Source: Flavobacterium sp. (GTDB lineage: Bacteria > Bacteroidota > Bacteroidia > Flavobacteriales > Flavobacteriaceae). Taken from it: 64,000 bases of DNA. The position numbers and the translations under genes were made by a program. A model generated the notes under the pieces. It was given only the letters and a program-made list of their open reading frames with translations, was not told the DNA's origin and ran no database searches. The stretch is taken from NCBI RefSeq assembly GCF_027531905.1, contig NZ_JAPZSU010000043.1:1-64000 (forward strand), written 5' to 3'. Of this stretch, positions 1-8,427 are shown piece after piece; positions within the stretch are counted from its first letter, which is position 1, and each line of letters begins with the position of its first letter.

Positions 1-100
1 CTTCTAGTTTTTCTTCATCAATTTCTAATTTTGATAATTTCCAGCCGTCTTGAATCGGTAAAATAATTTTCTCTAGTATCGTTTTTATATCGTATTCCAT
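1..100 (-). CDS. Partial ORF leaving the window, possible transposase N-terminus
   Basis: An ATG on the minus strand at 98-100 opens 33 codons that stay open to the window edge. The protein starts MEYDIKTILEKIILPIQDGW and continues with a Lys/Glu-rich stretch. I cannot name it with confidence. The style (short acidic N-terminus) and its position, apparently cutting off the 5' end of the 2TM gene that diverges from it, suggest the first residues of an insertion-sequence transposase, perhaps ISL3-like. That is inference only. The intergenic DNA at about 101-150 would then hold the element's end. It could equally be an ordinary conserved protein. Confidence 0.4.
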   Translation of the reverse strand, partial: MEYDIKTILEKIILPIQDGWKLSKLEIDEEKLE

Positions 101-208
101 TTTGTAAATTTAACCTTTTCACAAAATATCCAGTAGAAACAACAAAACCAATACGATTCATTTTTAGACAGAACTCAAGAAGAGCGTTACGATATCGCAT
201 TTAAAAGA

Positions 209-481
209 GTGCAAAAAATAAAAGGATTTTATGTGCATCTAATGGTGTATGTTTTAGTCAATATCGGATTAATCGCTATGAGAGCAAGGCATTTGGATTC
301 ATTAGATACCAATTTTTGGAGTTGGCAAACACTCAATACCGCCTTCTTTTGGGGCATTGGATTGGTAGCACACGGAGCTTCTGTTTTTGGGAAAGATTTG
401 TTTTTAGGCAAAGATTGGGAGAAAAGAAAAATTGAGGAATTTTTAAAGGAAGAAGATGAAAAACAACAACAGTGGAAGTGA
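209..481 (+). CDS. 2TM domain-containing protein, probably 5'-truncated
   Basis: A small membrane protein with two hydrophobic segments (about residues 5-25 and 42-60) separated by a Trp-rich loop, followed by a basic/acidic tail with WEKRKIEEFL. This matches the 2TM domain family that accompanies LytTR systems in Bacteroidetes. The only usable start in frame is a GTG at 209. However, the reading frame upstream (137-208) also encodes family-like sequence (ERYDIAFKRV) with no ATG, GTG or TTG before a stop at 134-136. The true start therefore seems to be missing, probably removed by an insertion to the left. Some family members are fused to or encoded beside a histidine kinase for the response regulator at 568. 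Confidence 0.7.
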   Translation: MQKIKGFYVHLMVYVLVNIGLIAMRARHLDSLDTNFWSWQTLNTAFFWGIGLVAHGASVFGKDLFLGKDWEKRKIEEFLKEEDEKQQQWK

Positions 482-567
482 TTTCTGTTTTCGGTTCTGA
501 GTTTTCAGTTTTCTGCCTTCTCACATCTGCCTTCTTACTTCTTACTTCTAACCTCTAACCTCAAATA
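482..567. repeat. Pyrimidine-rich degenerate short tandem repeat
   Basis: The 86-nt gap before the LytTR gene consists of loosely repeated units of the type CTGCCTTCT, CTTACTTCT and CTAACCTC on the + strand. It has no ORF. A similar CTTC/TTGC-rich tract lies at 41818-41867 beside a four-helix-bundle ORF, so the two may belong to one class of intergenic spacer repeat. Confidence 0.5.
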
Positions 568-1335
568 ATGACTACTTTAATCATCGAAGACGAAAAACCA
601 GCAGCGCGTTTGTTGCAACGTAAACTCGAAAAATTACAAATCAATGTAACCGTGTTGTTGCACTCGGTAGAAGAGGCTATCGAATGGTTTTCGAACCATC
701 CTCATCCTGACCTTATTTTTTTGGACATTCAATTATCGGATGGCTTGTCTTTTGCCATTTTTGAAGCAGTCGAAATTAAGAGTGCTATCATTTTTACCAC
801 CGCTTATGACGAATATGCTTTGCGTGCTTTTAAACTCAACAGTATTGATTATTTACTCAAACCCATCGATGAAGATGACTTGGAAATTGCAGTGAATAAA
901 TACAAATCTCGAGTGCCAGAAAAGGCACCTGAAAATCCTTCTCTTGCGTTAGATTTTGAAGCTATCAAAAAGATGCTGACCAACCCATTTGAGAAAAATT
1001 ATAAAAAGCGATTTACACTAAAAATTGGGCAACATTTGAAAGTGATTTCAGTGGATGAAATTGAATGTTTTTACAGCGAAAATAAAGGAACCTATTTGCA
1101 TACTTTCGATAACAGAGATTATCTTTTGGAGACCACTTTAGAGGTTTTGGAGCAAGAATTAGACCCTGCTGCTTTTTACAGAATCAGCCGAAAATTTATC
1201 ATTCCACTAAAAGCTATAAAGGAGATTGTGGTGTACAGCAACTCCCGTTTGAAAATTATTTTACCTACTTATAAAGCAGAAGAGGTGATAGTTAGCCGAG
1301 AAAAAGTAGCCGATTTCAAAAATTGGATTGGTTAA
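568..1335 (+). CDS. LytTR-family response regulator
   Basis: A two-component response regulator of 255 aa. Residues 1-120 form a CheY-like receiver: acidic pair IEDEKP near the N-terminus, phosphoacceptor Asp in FLDIQLSDG (about residue 53), and the conserved Lys in YLLKPI. Residues 150-255 form a LytTR DNA-binding domain, recognisable by the FYSENKGTYLHT strand and FYRISRKFIIPL. The ATG at 568 follows a pyrimidine-rich spacer. In this group the partner is usually a LytS/2TM-type histidine kinase just upstream. Only a 2TM fragment is found here, so the kinase is outside the window or displaced. Targets cannot be read from the sequence. Confidence 0.93.
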   Translation: MTTLIIEDEKPAARLLQRKLEKLQINVTVLLHSVEEAIEWFSNHPHPDLIFLDIQLSDGLSFAIFEAVEIKSAIIFTTAYDEYALRAFKLNSIDYLLKPIDEDDLEIAVNKYKSRVPEKAPENPSLALDFEAIKKMLTNPFEKNYKKRFTLKIGQHLKVISVDEIECFYSENKGTYLHTFDNRDYLLETTLEVLEQELDPAAFYRISRKFIIPLKAIKEIVVYSNSRLKIILPTYKAEEVIVSREKVADFKNWIG

Positions 1336-1429
1336 GAATTGACTTTATTTTTTAGTTTAGATAAAAACAGTTAAAAATACTGGTTATTAGTTGTTTAGAT
1401 ATTTGTTATAGGATTTATCTATGAGGCTT

Positions 1430-2203
1430 TTATTCGCAAATAAATCGTTTTCTGATAGATATAAGAACAAAAACCATAAGTGTATAAGCAATAAAAAACG
1501 GAGCTATATATTCAATAAGATGCAAAGGTAACATCACGGCTATAATTAGCAATTGAAACCCTAAACCATAAATGGATAACAAGCTCATAAACCAATTTGG
1601 AAACGTTTTTACTTTGTAAGCTTCTTTATCTAGAGCGTGAATTATTTTGTCAAAAAGTCCATAAACGATTGTATAAATTCGGAACAAAAGAGTCACCGAT
1701 TTTTGTGTTTCTCCAGGTAAAGCTTTGGGTGTTTTGTATTCAAAAATTTTACTAGTGCTGTCTCCTCCAACCGATTTATGTCTCAAAATTACATAGTAAT
1801 AATTGTACAAAGTTCCTTGTAATTGGATGCCAAAAAAAGCGGCAAACGCATACCAAAATGTCGTTTTTGAAACCCAACAAATGGCCATAATAATCATAAA
1901 ATTTAAGACGATATCAAAGACACTATCGAGGTATCTACCAACGTATGAAGGTTTGTTTTTTAGTCTCGCTAATTCTCCATCTGCAGCATCAATTCCTGAT
2001 TTTAATACAATAAAAAAGGCAGCCAAAAAGTAGTGGTTTGTGAGTATACAAAAAATGGCAATTAACCCAGAAAGGCCAAAAAGTAGGGTTACGTGAATAG
2101 CTGTGAATCGGGTTTCTTTTAATTGTTGTGCAAGGAATTTACCAAATGGACGACCATAATCGGAGAGGTCGAAGAACTTATCTTGTGCAGCAAGTTTAGA
2201 CAT
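1430..2203 (-). CDS. CDP-alcohol phosphatidyltransferase family protein
   Basis: An integral membrane enzyme of the CDP-alcohol phosphotransferase superfamily, which moves a phospho-alcohol from a CDP-activated donor to an acceptor during phospholipid synthesis. The diagnostic motif D-x2-DG-x2-AR-x8-G-x3-D-x3-D is intact, spanning DAADGELARLKNKPSYVG and the following RYLDSVFD (about residues 73-99). Five or six hydrophobic segments surround it. I prefer the Met at 2203 (MSKLAAQDKFFDL) over the one at 2230, because the upstream nine residues are a poor N-terminus. The exact substrate cannot be decided. The gene is divergent from the unknown gene at 2367. Confidence 0.85.
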   Translation of the reverse strand: MSKLAAQDKFFDLSDYGRPFGKFLAQQLKETRFTAIHVTLLFGLSGLIAIFCILTNHYFLAAFFIVLKSGIDAADGELARLKNKPSYVGRYLDSVFDIVLNFMIIMAICWVSKTTFWYAFAAFFGIQLQGTLYNYYYVILRHKSVGGDSTSKIFEYKTPKALPGETQKSVTLLFRIYTIVYGLFDKIIHALDKEAYKVKTFPNWFMSLLSIYGLGFQLLIIAVMLPLHLIEYIAPFFIAYTLMVFVLISIRKRFICE

Positions 2204-2366
2204 TAATAGTAGATAAAAAAGGAAGGACAATATAGTCGAGGGGCAAAAGTAGCTCTATTTAAGAGAAATAAATGCCTAAACAATAGTTTACTTTGTGTTA
2301 AAGTAAAAAAAGTGCGTTTCGAGTTTTAGTACTTTTATGATATTAAAAAACCAAATTTATTGTATT

Positions 2367-2837
2367 ATGGCGGCACCAAATTTAAAAGTAATTCAAGCTC
2401 TTAGAGAAACAGCGAAACAAATTGCAAGTAGTGGTCGTTATGAATGGGGGCATATGGGAAGTTGTAATTGTGGGCATTTGGCACAAAATATAACTTCGTT
2501 TACCAGAGCAGAAATTCAACAATTTGCCTTGCAAAAACGCGGTGATTGGTCGGAACAAGTTATAGATTATTGCCCAACGAGTGGTTATCCTATGGATTTA
2601 ATTATTGGCAGAATGATTGAGTTTGGATTTACAGCTTCTGACTTGAGACAACTCGAAAACTTGTCCAATCCTGAGATTTTAGCCCAAGCTGGTGTGACTT
2701 CTTTCAATAGAAATGTGATGTCAGATACGGTAAAATATATGAATGCTTGGGCAGATTTGTTAGTGAGTCAATGGATGGAACAAAACATAAATCACATTGT
2801 TTTACCTACTTTTGAAAGAGAAGAGATGGTGTATTAA
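2367..2837 (+). CDS. Conserved-looking unknown protein with Cys/His cluster
   Basis: A soluble 156-aa protein that I do not recognise as a named family. I start it at the ATG at 2367 (MAAPNLKVIQALRETAKQIA); an earlier in-frame ATG at 2337 would add ten hydrophobic residues. Around residues 30-40 it has GHMGSCNCGHLAQ, a compact His/Cys cluster that could bind metal, and a further Cys in DYCPTSG (about residue 70). The remainder is predicted mostly helical, with acidic and aromatic residues. There is no signal peptide or membrane segment. The 3' end is embedded in a terminator hairpin. It diverges from the CDP-alcohol transferase gene and converges with ctaA, so context does not reveal its role. 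Confidence 0.8.
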   Translation: MAAPNLKVIQALRETAKQIASSGRYEWGHMGSCNCGHLAQNITSFTRAEIQQFALQKRGDWSEQVIDYCPTSGYPMDLIIGRMIEFGFTASDLRQLENLSNPEILAQAGVTSFNRNVMSDTVKYMNAWADLLVSQWMEQNINHIVLPTFEREEMVY

Positions 2838-2850
2838 GCCATCTCTTTTT
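2821..2850 (+). terminator. Hairpin terminator overlapping a stop codon
   Basis: AGAGATGG (2821-2828) pairs with CCATCTCT (2838-2845), followed by TTTTTC. The stop codon of the 2367 gene lies in the loop, so the final codons form the 5' arm. Confidence 0.75.
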
Positions 2851-2851
2851 C

Positions 2852-3874
2852 TTATTTAGTGAAACGGTGTAGCGTGTAAGTCATAGCTGTCAATAAAAAG
2901 AAAGCTGTGATTTGGTGCGCCAATCCTAACCAAAGGGGTACGCTATACAACAAAGTCAAAACGCCTAGTGCAAATTGCACAAAAACAAGTATGACAAGCG
3001 CATTGAGTCCATTTTGTTGCGCAATTGACAAAGAGTATTTTTTGCTTTTGAAATACAGCAAAACCATCAAAGCCACCACCAGATAAGCGGTAGTACGATG
3101 TACGAATTGCACGCCGCTTTTTCCTTCAATCAAGTTAAGGATAAAACTGTTTTTTTCGATAAATACACTATCGTGAATGAATTGACCATCGCTCATTAAT
3201 GGCCAATGGTTGTGAATTAATCCAGCGTTGAGTCCTGCAACAAAACCTCCGTAGATGATTTGAATAATCAAAAATACAAAGGCAAATCGAGCAATAGTTC
3301 TCAACTGAGGATAAAAGTTGTCTTTGTTAGGATAAATTAAATCCAAAGCCACCCAGAGGGTATAAGCAAAGGTGATGAAAGCAAAAGTAAGGTGTAACGC
3401 CAATCTAAAATGGCTCACATCTGGATTGTCGATTAATCCGCTTTTTACCATAAACCAACCCAAAAAGCCTTGGAATCCTCCCATACACAAAAGAACAATG
3501 CATTTTTTGATAGTAGATTTGTCTAATCTTTTTTTGGCTAAAAAATAAAAGAAAGGAATTAAAAACACCATCCCGATGATTCGACCAATAAAACGGTGAA
3601 ACCATTCCCAGAAGTAAATAAATTTATAATCGGATAAGCTAAAATCATTATGGATGTTGATTTTTTGATACTCAGGAAACTTTTTGTATTCTTCAAAAGC
3701 TTGATTCCATTTCGCCTCTGTCATAGGAGGGAAGGTATCGGTAATCAAATGCCAGTCGGTCATAGAGAGTCCAGAATTAGTCAAACGGGTAATTCCGCCA
3801 ACCACAACCATTAAAAACAAAAGAAAGCAGCCAGAAAGCAGCCAAATGATAATAGGTTTATTCGTTTTATTCAT
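2852..3874 (-). CDS. ctaA: Heme A synthase (COX15/CtaA family)
   Basis: A membrane protein of 340 aa that converts heme O to heme A for cytochrome aa3-type oxidases. The N-terminal segment contains VVVGGITRLTNSGLSMTDWH, the family signature after TM1, followed by the FPPMT loop. About eight hydrophobic segments are present. Candidate heme-ligand histidines appear in EWFHRFIGR, LHLTFAF, FVHRTTAY and LAHQITA, matching the repeated four-helix layout of the COX15 family. Length is typical for the Bacteroidetes/alphaproteobacterial type rather than the shorter Bacillus CtaA. It converges with the gene at 2367 and lies downstream of cca with a 66-nt gap, so they may be co-transcribed. Confidence 0.93.
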   Translation of the reverse strand: MNKTNKPIIIWLLSGCFLLFLMVVVGGITRLTNSGLSMTDWHLITDTFPPMTEAKWNQAFEEYKKFPEYQKINIHNDFSLSDYKFIYFWEWFHRFIGRIIGMVFLIPFFYFLAKKRLDKSTIKKCIVLLCMGGFQGFLGWFMVKSGLIDNPDVSHFRLALHLTFAFITFAYTLWVALDLIYPNKDNFYPQLRTIARFAFVFLIIQIIYGGFVAGLNAGLIHNHWPLMSDGQFIHDSVFIEKNSFILNLIEGKSGVQFVHRTTAYLVVALMVLLYFKSKKYSLSIAQQNGLNALVILVFVQFALGVLTLLYSVPLWLGLAHQITAFFLLTAMTYTLHRFTK

Positions 3875-3940
3875 TTTTTTTAGTGATAAAAAATCAATTA
3901 TTTAGATGCAAATTTATGGGTTTATCAAAGAAAAAAAGGA

Positions 3941-5362
3941 CTAACAATCGTTAATCTTTAGGCCTAATTTGGCTCCTTTTTTTAAGATAAATTCATAAGC
4001 TGCTTGGTACTCATTTTGTATTTCTCCTTCTAAAATAGCTTCTTTTACGGCTTCTTTTAGGATGCCAATTTCTCTAGACGGTTTTAAGTTGAAGAGCGCC
4101 ATTATTTCCTCGCCACTGATTGGAGGTTGGAAATTACGGACGTGGTCACGTGCTTCAACTTCTACAATTTTTTTGCGTACAATTTCAAAATTACTGTGGT
4201 ATTTTTTGAACTTGTTTGGGTTTTTAGTGGTGATATCGGCCTCACAAAGGGTCATTAAGTTTTCTACATCTTCTCCTGCATCAAAAACCAAACGACGTAC
4301 TGCTGAGTCGGTAACAGTGTCTTGCGCCAAGACAATTGGTCTCGAACTCATCACTACCATTTTTTGTACAAATTTCATTTTGTGGTTCAAGGGCATATGC
4401 AATCTTTCGAAGATTTTCTTAACCATTTTACCGCCCAAAAACTCGTGACCGTGAAACGTCCACCCTTGTTTTTTGTTGAAGCGTTTCGTTGGAGCCTTTC
4501 CGATATCATGCAATAAAGCAGCCCATCGCAACCAAACATCGTCTGTATTCGGGCAAATGTTATCGACTACTTCAAGTGTGTGATAAAAGTTGTTTTTGTG
4601 CGTGTGTCCTTCTATCTCTTCTACTTGATTCAAGGCGGTTAATTCAGGTAGAATCAGTTCTAATAATCCCGTTTTGTAAAGCAACAAAAAGCCCAAAGAA
4701 GGTTTTTCAGTTAGAAGAATTTTGTTTAACTCTTCAACAATGCGTTCTCCTGAAATTATTTGTATTCTTTCTGCATTTTTGGTAATAGAAGCTAAGGATT
4801 CTGGATGTATTTCAAAACCTAATTGCGTCGCAAAACGAATGCCTCTCAACATTCTTAGCGGGTCATCCGAAAAGGTGATATCTGGGTCAAGCGGCGTTTT
4901 TATTGTTTTAGATTCTAAATCAGAAATACCAGCAAAGGGATCTAAGAGTTCTCCGAAGTTAGATGGATTCAAAGACAAAGCCAAGGCGTTTATGGTGAAG
5001 TCACGGCGGTTTTGATCATCTTGTAGCGTTCCGTTTTCAACGATTGGATTGCGGCTATCGTGGGTGTAGGATTCTTTTCTGGCACCTACAAATTCAATAT
5101 CGGTATCTTCAAAACGGAGCATAGCAGTTCCGTAAGTTTTGAACACTTGTACCTTTGGTTTTTTAGGTAAAAGTTCTGAAACTTTGAGCGCCAATTCGAT
5201 GCCACTGCCTACAGCCACCACATCGATGTCTTTTTTGGTGCCTCTTTTTAAAAGTAAATCCCTAACGAACCCACCAATTACATAACTTTCTATGTTTAGT
5301 TCTTGGGAAGCTTTTGATATTACTTCGAATATTGTGTTATTAAGTGCTGATTTGTAATTCAT
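3941..5362 (-). CDS. cca: CCA tRNA nucleotidyltransferase / poly(A) polymerase family with HD domain
   Basis: A class II nucleotidyltransferase of 473 aa, expected to add or repair the 3' CCA end of tRNAs. Near residue 30 is the motif VIGGFVRDLLL, followed by the catalytic acidic pair in KDIDVVAVG. The neck contains RDFTINALAL and DPLRMLRGIRFA, which bind and select nucleotides. An HD phosphohydrolase domain follows (RWAALLHDIGKAP, then FHGHEFLGGKMV), as in many bacterial tRNA nucleotidyltransferases. Whether it is a full CCA-adding enzyme cannot be proven by reading. Its start lies only 18 nt from the left inverted repeat of the inserted GxxExxY unit, so its original leader has probably been rearranged. 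Confidence 0.9.
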   Translation of the reverse strand: MNYKSALNNTIFEVISKASQELNIESYVIGGFVRDLLLKRGTKKDIDVVAVGSGIELALKVSELLPKKPKVQVFKTYGTAMLRFEDTDIEFVGARKESYTHDSRNPIVENGTLQDDQNRRDFTINALALSLNPSNFGELLDPFAGISDLESKTIKTPLDPDITFSDDPLRMLRGIRFATQLGFEIHPESLASITKNAERIQIISGERIVEELNKILLTEKPSLGFLLLYKTGLLELILPELTALNQVEEIEGHTHKNNFYHTLEVVDNICPNTDDVWLRWAALLHDIGKAPTKRFNKKQGWTFHGHEFLGGKMVKKIFERLHMPLNHKMKFVQKMVVMSSRPIVLAQDTVTDSAVRRLVFDAGEDVENLMTLCEADITTKNPNKFKKYHSNFEIVRKKIVEVEARDHVRNFQPPISGEEIMALFNLKPSREIGILKEAVKEAILEGEIQNEYQAAYEFILKKGAKLGLKINDC

Positions 5363-5380
5363 ATCTTGTTTTTACCACGA

Positions 5381-5873
5381 TTTTTTACCGCAGATTCGCT
5401 GATTTTGTATTAAAAATTATGATTTTCAGCTAATTTTTCGACATTACTATTCGTTTGTGTTCTAAAGATGTTTTATTAAAATTTACTAAAAGCGCTAATT
5501 TAGTTTTCGACACTTTTAAATAATTTAAACATTGAGAAATATGACTGTTATTAAAAGATTCACAGGATTTTATTTCAAGAATAATACTATCAAAAACTAC
5601 AAAATCAGCATAGAATTTGTGTTTTAAAATGGTGTTTTTATAATTTACGACATATTCCTTTTCTCTTTCAAATGGAATGTTAGCTGTATTAAATTCATAT
5701 TCTAAAGCATCTTTATATACAATTTCAGAAAATCCTTTTCCTAGATTTTTATGAACTTCAAATAGAATTCCTATTATTTTATAGGTTTCTTTTTCAAATA
5801 AATATTGAGCCATAAATTATAAGATCATATTAATTTCTTCTTTTTTTAAAATCTGCGAATCTGCGGCAAAAAA
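5381..5873. mobile_element. Inverted-repeat-bounded unit carrying a GxxExxY ORF (candidate)
   Basis: A 26-bp sequence at 5381-5406 (TTTTTTACCGCAGATTCGCT...) recurs in inverted orientation at 5848-5873 (AAAATCTGCGAATCTGCGGC...) with 24 of 26 positions matching. The pair encloses the GxxExxY ORF and little else. The unit fits almost exactly between the tsaC stop codon (5875) and the cca start (5362). Each arm contains two CAGATT-type words, also seen inside the element at 61129-61334. No target duplication is obvious. Treating this as mobile is inference. Confidence 0.45.
5430..5813 (-). CDS. GxxExxY family protein (PD-(D/E)XK nuclease-like)
   Basis: A 127-aa protein with the family hallmark GKGFSEIVYKDAL (about residues 25-37; GxxExxY) near the N-terminus. 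Residues 70-84 read FYADFVVFDSIILEIKS, matching the D...ExK core of PD-(D/E)XK nucleases, so the active site looks intact. A closing Q-x3-YL element (QCLNYLKVSKTKLALLVNF) is typical of the fold. The family's cellular role is not established. The ORF sits between tsaC and cca in the same orientation and is flanked by inverted repeats at 5381-5406 and 5848-5873, which makes it look like cargo added to a housekeeping cluster. Confidence 0.9.
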   Translation of the reverse strand: MAQYLFEKETYKIIGILFEVHKNLGKGFSEIVYKDALEYEFNTANIPFEREKEYVVNYKNTILKHKFYADFVVFDSIILEIKSCESFNNSHISQCLNYLKVSKTKLALLVNFNKTSLEHKRIVMSKN

Positions 5874-5874
5874 A

Positions 5875-6441
5875 TTATTTTCGAATCACTTTTACCTGCG
5901 AATCATTCGTAAGTTTTATTATGGTTGAAGGTTTTCCTGCAATTTTTTCGTGCTGCAAATTTACAACATAGTCTACGCCTTTTATAATTTCAGGGCTAAT
6001 TTCTTTGAAAGAACTTGGTGTGGGTTGTCCAGAAATATTAGCAGAAGTAGAAACTAGCGGTTTCTTCATACGCTCCAATAGCTTAAAGCAAAAAGGCTCT
6101 TTTACCAATCGAATTCCTAAGGATTGGTCTTCGGCAATAAGGTTTGGAGCCACATTTCTTGGGTTATCTAGTATTAAAGTTGTGGGTTTTTCAGATAAAT
6201 CTAGAATTTGCCAAGCTACTTCGGGAATTTCCTTGAATACATTGTACATCATTTTTTCCCCATTCATAAGGCAAATCATACTTTTGCTTTCGGTTCTTTG
6301 TTTGAGTTGGTATATTTTGGCCACGGCTTCAGGATTCGTCGCATCACATCCTATTCCCCAAACCGTATCAGTTGGATAAAGAATGATGCCTCCGTTTTTT
6401 ATAACTTCAAAAGCATTGATAATCTCTTGATTCATCTGCAT
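5875..6441 (-). CDS. tsaC: L-threonylcarbamoyladenylate synthase (Sua5/YciO/TsaC family)
   Basis: A 188-aa enzyme that makes threonylcarbamoyl-AMP from threonine, bicarbonate and ATP, the first step of t6A37 modification in ANN-decoding tRNAs. The family signature is clear: GGIILYPTDTVWGIGCDATN (residues 17-36), then KxR-like YQLKQRTESK and PLVSTSANISGQPTPSSF towards the C-terminus. It is the short single-domain form without the Sua5 C-terminal domain. Either Met1 (6441) or Met3 (6435) could be used. Downstream on the same strand lie GxxExxY and cca. Two tRNA-maturation genes in a row suggest an ancestral tsaC-cca arrangement that the inserted unit split. Confidence 0.92.
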   Translation of the reverse strand: MQMNQEIINAFEVIKNGGIILYPTDTVWGIGCDATNPEAVAKIYQLKQRTESKSMICLMNGEKMMYNVFKEIPEVAWQILDLSEKPTTLILDNPRNVAPNLIAEDQSLGIRLVKEPFCFKLLERMKKPLVSTSANISGQPTPSSFKEISPEIIKGVDYVVNLQHEKIAGKPSTIIKLTNDSQVKVIRK

Positions 6442-6596
6442 TTTATTTTAATGATTTTGATTTTGTTCCATAAAATGCAAAACTATCCATTTGATTTTTG
6501 ATAGCGTATAAAAAAGCGTTTTTTTTCTTTGTTCAGAAATAGATTCGGGATGAATGTTAGCTATTGTTTCAAAAAGGGTTCTTGTTCTGAAAGTTT

Positions 6597-8162
6597 TTAA
6601 GAACTACAACTTAGCATCGAACACCCAATTTTAACTCTTGCCCAATCGGGGCGTTTGGCAAACCATTTTTCATATTCGGGTTGTTCTTCGTAAGGCTTTT
6701 GTAAAAGTTCAAACAATTCTTTTAGTATCGAATAATCCTCTTGTTCCGCGGCATCAATACATAATTGCGCCATATAATTGCGAAGGACGTATTTTGGATT
6801 AACTTGGTTCATTGCAATGCTTCTTTCTGCATCAGATACTATTTCTAATTGCAATCTGTCGATATATTTAGAGAACCAATTGTGCCATTTTAGAGTTATG
6901 CTTTCATTACAATCATTAGCCTTATAAAAGGCAAATTCAATTTTTGATAAAGCAGTTGCAGGAGTATCATTTTTGAGCACTAAACTTAAGTTTCGAAAGA
7001 AAATAGTCATATCGGTCTCTATTTCTTGTAGCAAATCAATAAGTTCTTGAATTAAGCTGCGATCTGCTATATGTTGTATTTGTAAACCTAATTTTGATTG
7101 CATCATTTGAAGATATTTGGCATCATATTCTTTGGTGTAAGCGTCCAAAATTGCCTCGAGACCTTGGGTTTCTTCGATTAATGGATATAAGGCATTGGCC
7201 AATTGATACAAATTCCATAACCCAATTTGAGGTTGATTTTTAAATCGATATCTTTTGTGTTGATTGTCAGTTGTGTTTGGTGTCCAAGTTGGGTTGTAGT
7301 CCTCTAACCAACCGTAAGGGCCATAGTCAATTGTAATGCCGTGAATTGACATATTATCTGTATTCATAACTCCGTGCACAAAACCTACTCTTTGCCAGTT
7401 AAGAATCATTTCTAGTGTGCTTTTAGAAACTGCTTCAAAAAATTGAATGTATTTTTCTTTGCCAGTTTCATTTATGGATGGAAAATAATGTTGAATGGTA
7501 AAATCAGCCAATAGTTTCAGATTCGTGTGATCTTGTCTGGCGGCAAAAATTTCAAAATTTCCAAATCGAATAAAACTTGGTGCTACTCTACAAACTACAG
7601 CACCTTTTTCGTAAGCTGGATTCCCGTTGTACATAATGTCTCTAAGTACTTCGTCTCCAGTTGAAATCAATGAAAGAGAACGGGTTGTGGGTACTCCTAA
7701 ATGATGCATAGCTTCGGCACACAAATATTCACGAATGGACGAACGCAGGACGGCAAATCCATCTGCGGTTCGGGAGTAGGGCGTGGGTCCAGCACCTTTT
7801 AATTGTAACGTAAAGTTTTTCCCCTCGTGAGTTACTTCCATCAAATTAATGGCTCTTCCATCTCCCAATTGCCCTGCCCAATTTCCAAATTGATGCCCAG
7901 CATAACACATGGCAAAAGGTTGTGTGTTGGGATATATTTTTGTTCCTGAAAAAACAGCTAAGAAATCGTCGTCCTCTAATTCTTCTGGTTCTAAGCCAAT
8001 TTGCTTTGCTACATCAATGCTCAAATGAATTAAGGATGGATTTGAAGGTATTTTGGGTGAAACAAATGAAAAGCATGCTTGATATACTGGTCTAGGAGTA
8101 TTGTCCGATAGATTGTCTGCGGGTAATTCTTTGGTGAATAGATTGTTGAGGGTGAGCGTCAT
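6597..8162 (-). CDS. selO: Protein adenylyltransferase SelO (YdiU/UPF0061)
   Basis: A 521-aa pseudokinase-fold enzyme that transfers AMP from ATP to Ser/Thr/Tyr of target proteins, known in E. coli for redox-linked AMPylation. Recognised by PFAMCYAGHQFGNWAGQLGD (residues 81-100), GRAINLMEV, QLKGAGPTPYSRTADG, REYLCAEAMHHLG and the active-site segment FVHGVMNTDNMSIHGITIDY, which carries the metal-binding Asn and Asp. The C-terminus ends in GCSMLSCSS, where the eukaryotic protein has selenocysteine; here it is ordinary Cys. The gene stands alone on the minus strand, about 155 nt upstream of tsaC, and diverges from the MscS gene. Confidence 0.95.
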   Translation of the reverse strand: MTLTLNNLFTKELPADNLSDNTPRPVYQACFSFVSPKIPSNPSLIHLSIDVAKQIGLEPEELEDDDFLAVFSGTKIYPNTQPFAMCYAGHQFGNWAGQLGDGRAINLMEVTHEGKNFTLQLKGAGPTPYSRTADGFAVLRSSIREYLCAEAMHHLGVPTTRSLSLISTGDEVLRDIMYNGNPAYEKGAVVCRVAPSFIRFGNFEIFAARQDHTNLKLLADFTIQHYFPSINETGKEKYIQFFEAVSKSTLEMILNWQRVGFVHGVMNTDNMSIHGITIDYGPYGWLEDYNPTWTPNTTDNQHKRYRFKNQPQIGLWNLYQLANALYPLIEETQGLEAILDAYTKEYDAKYLQMMQSKLGLQIQHIADRSLIQELIDLLQEIETDMTIFFRNLSLVLKNDTPATALSKIEFAFYKANDCNESITLKWHNWFSKYIDRLQLEIVSDAERSIAMNQVNPKYVLRNYMAQLCIDAAEQEDYSILKELFELLQKPYEEQPEYEKWFAKRPDWARVKIGCSMLSCSS

Positions 8163-8427
8163 TTTTTAGCTAAAAATAGTAGTATTTCTTCAAATTTTGC
8201 TCCATGTCGAAATACTGAATTAGCTAGTAAAATTAAATCAATCTGTTTTAATTTCTTATTCTTTTTGAATTTTATTAACGAATGATTAGTTTCAGAAATT
8301 CAAAGGGTTATACAGAATAATTAATTTTAGTTCTGTTTTTTTAACTATTTTTATAATGAGTTTTGTGATTTTTGTTTGAACAGTGGCTTCAAAACCAGTT
8401 TTTTATTTCATTATAATTCCATTTTTT

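Noticed and set aside
6597..6625. Possible selenocysteine codon at the SelO C-terminus
   Set aside because: The codon is an ordinary Cys codon and no SECIS-like hairpin or recoded stop is present.
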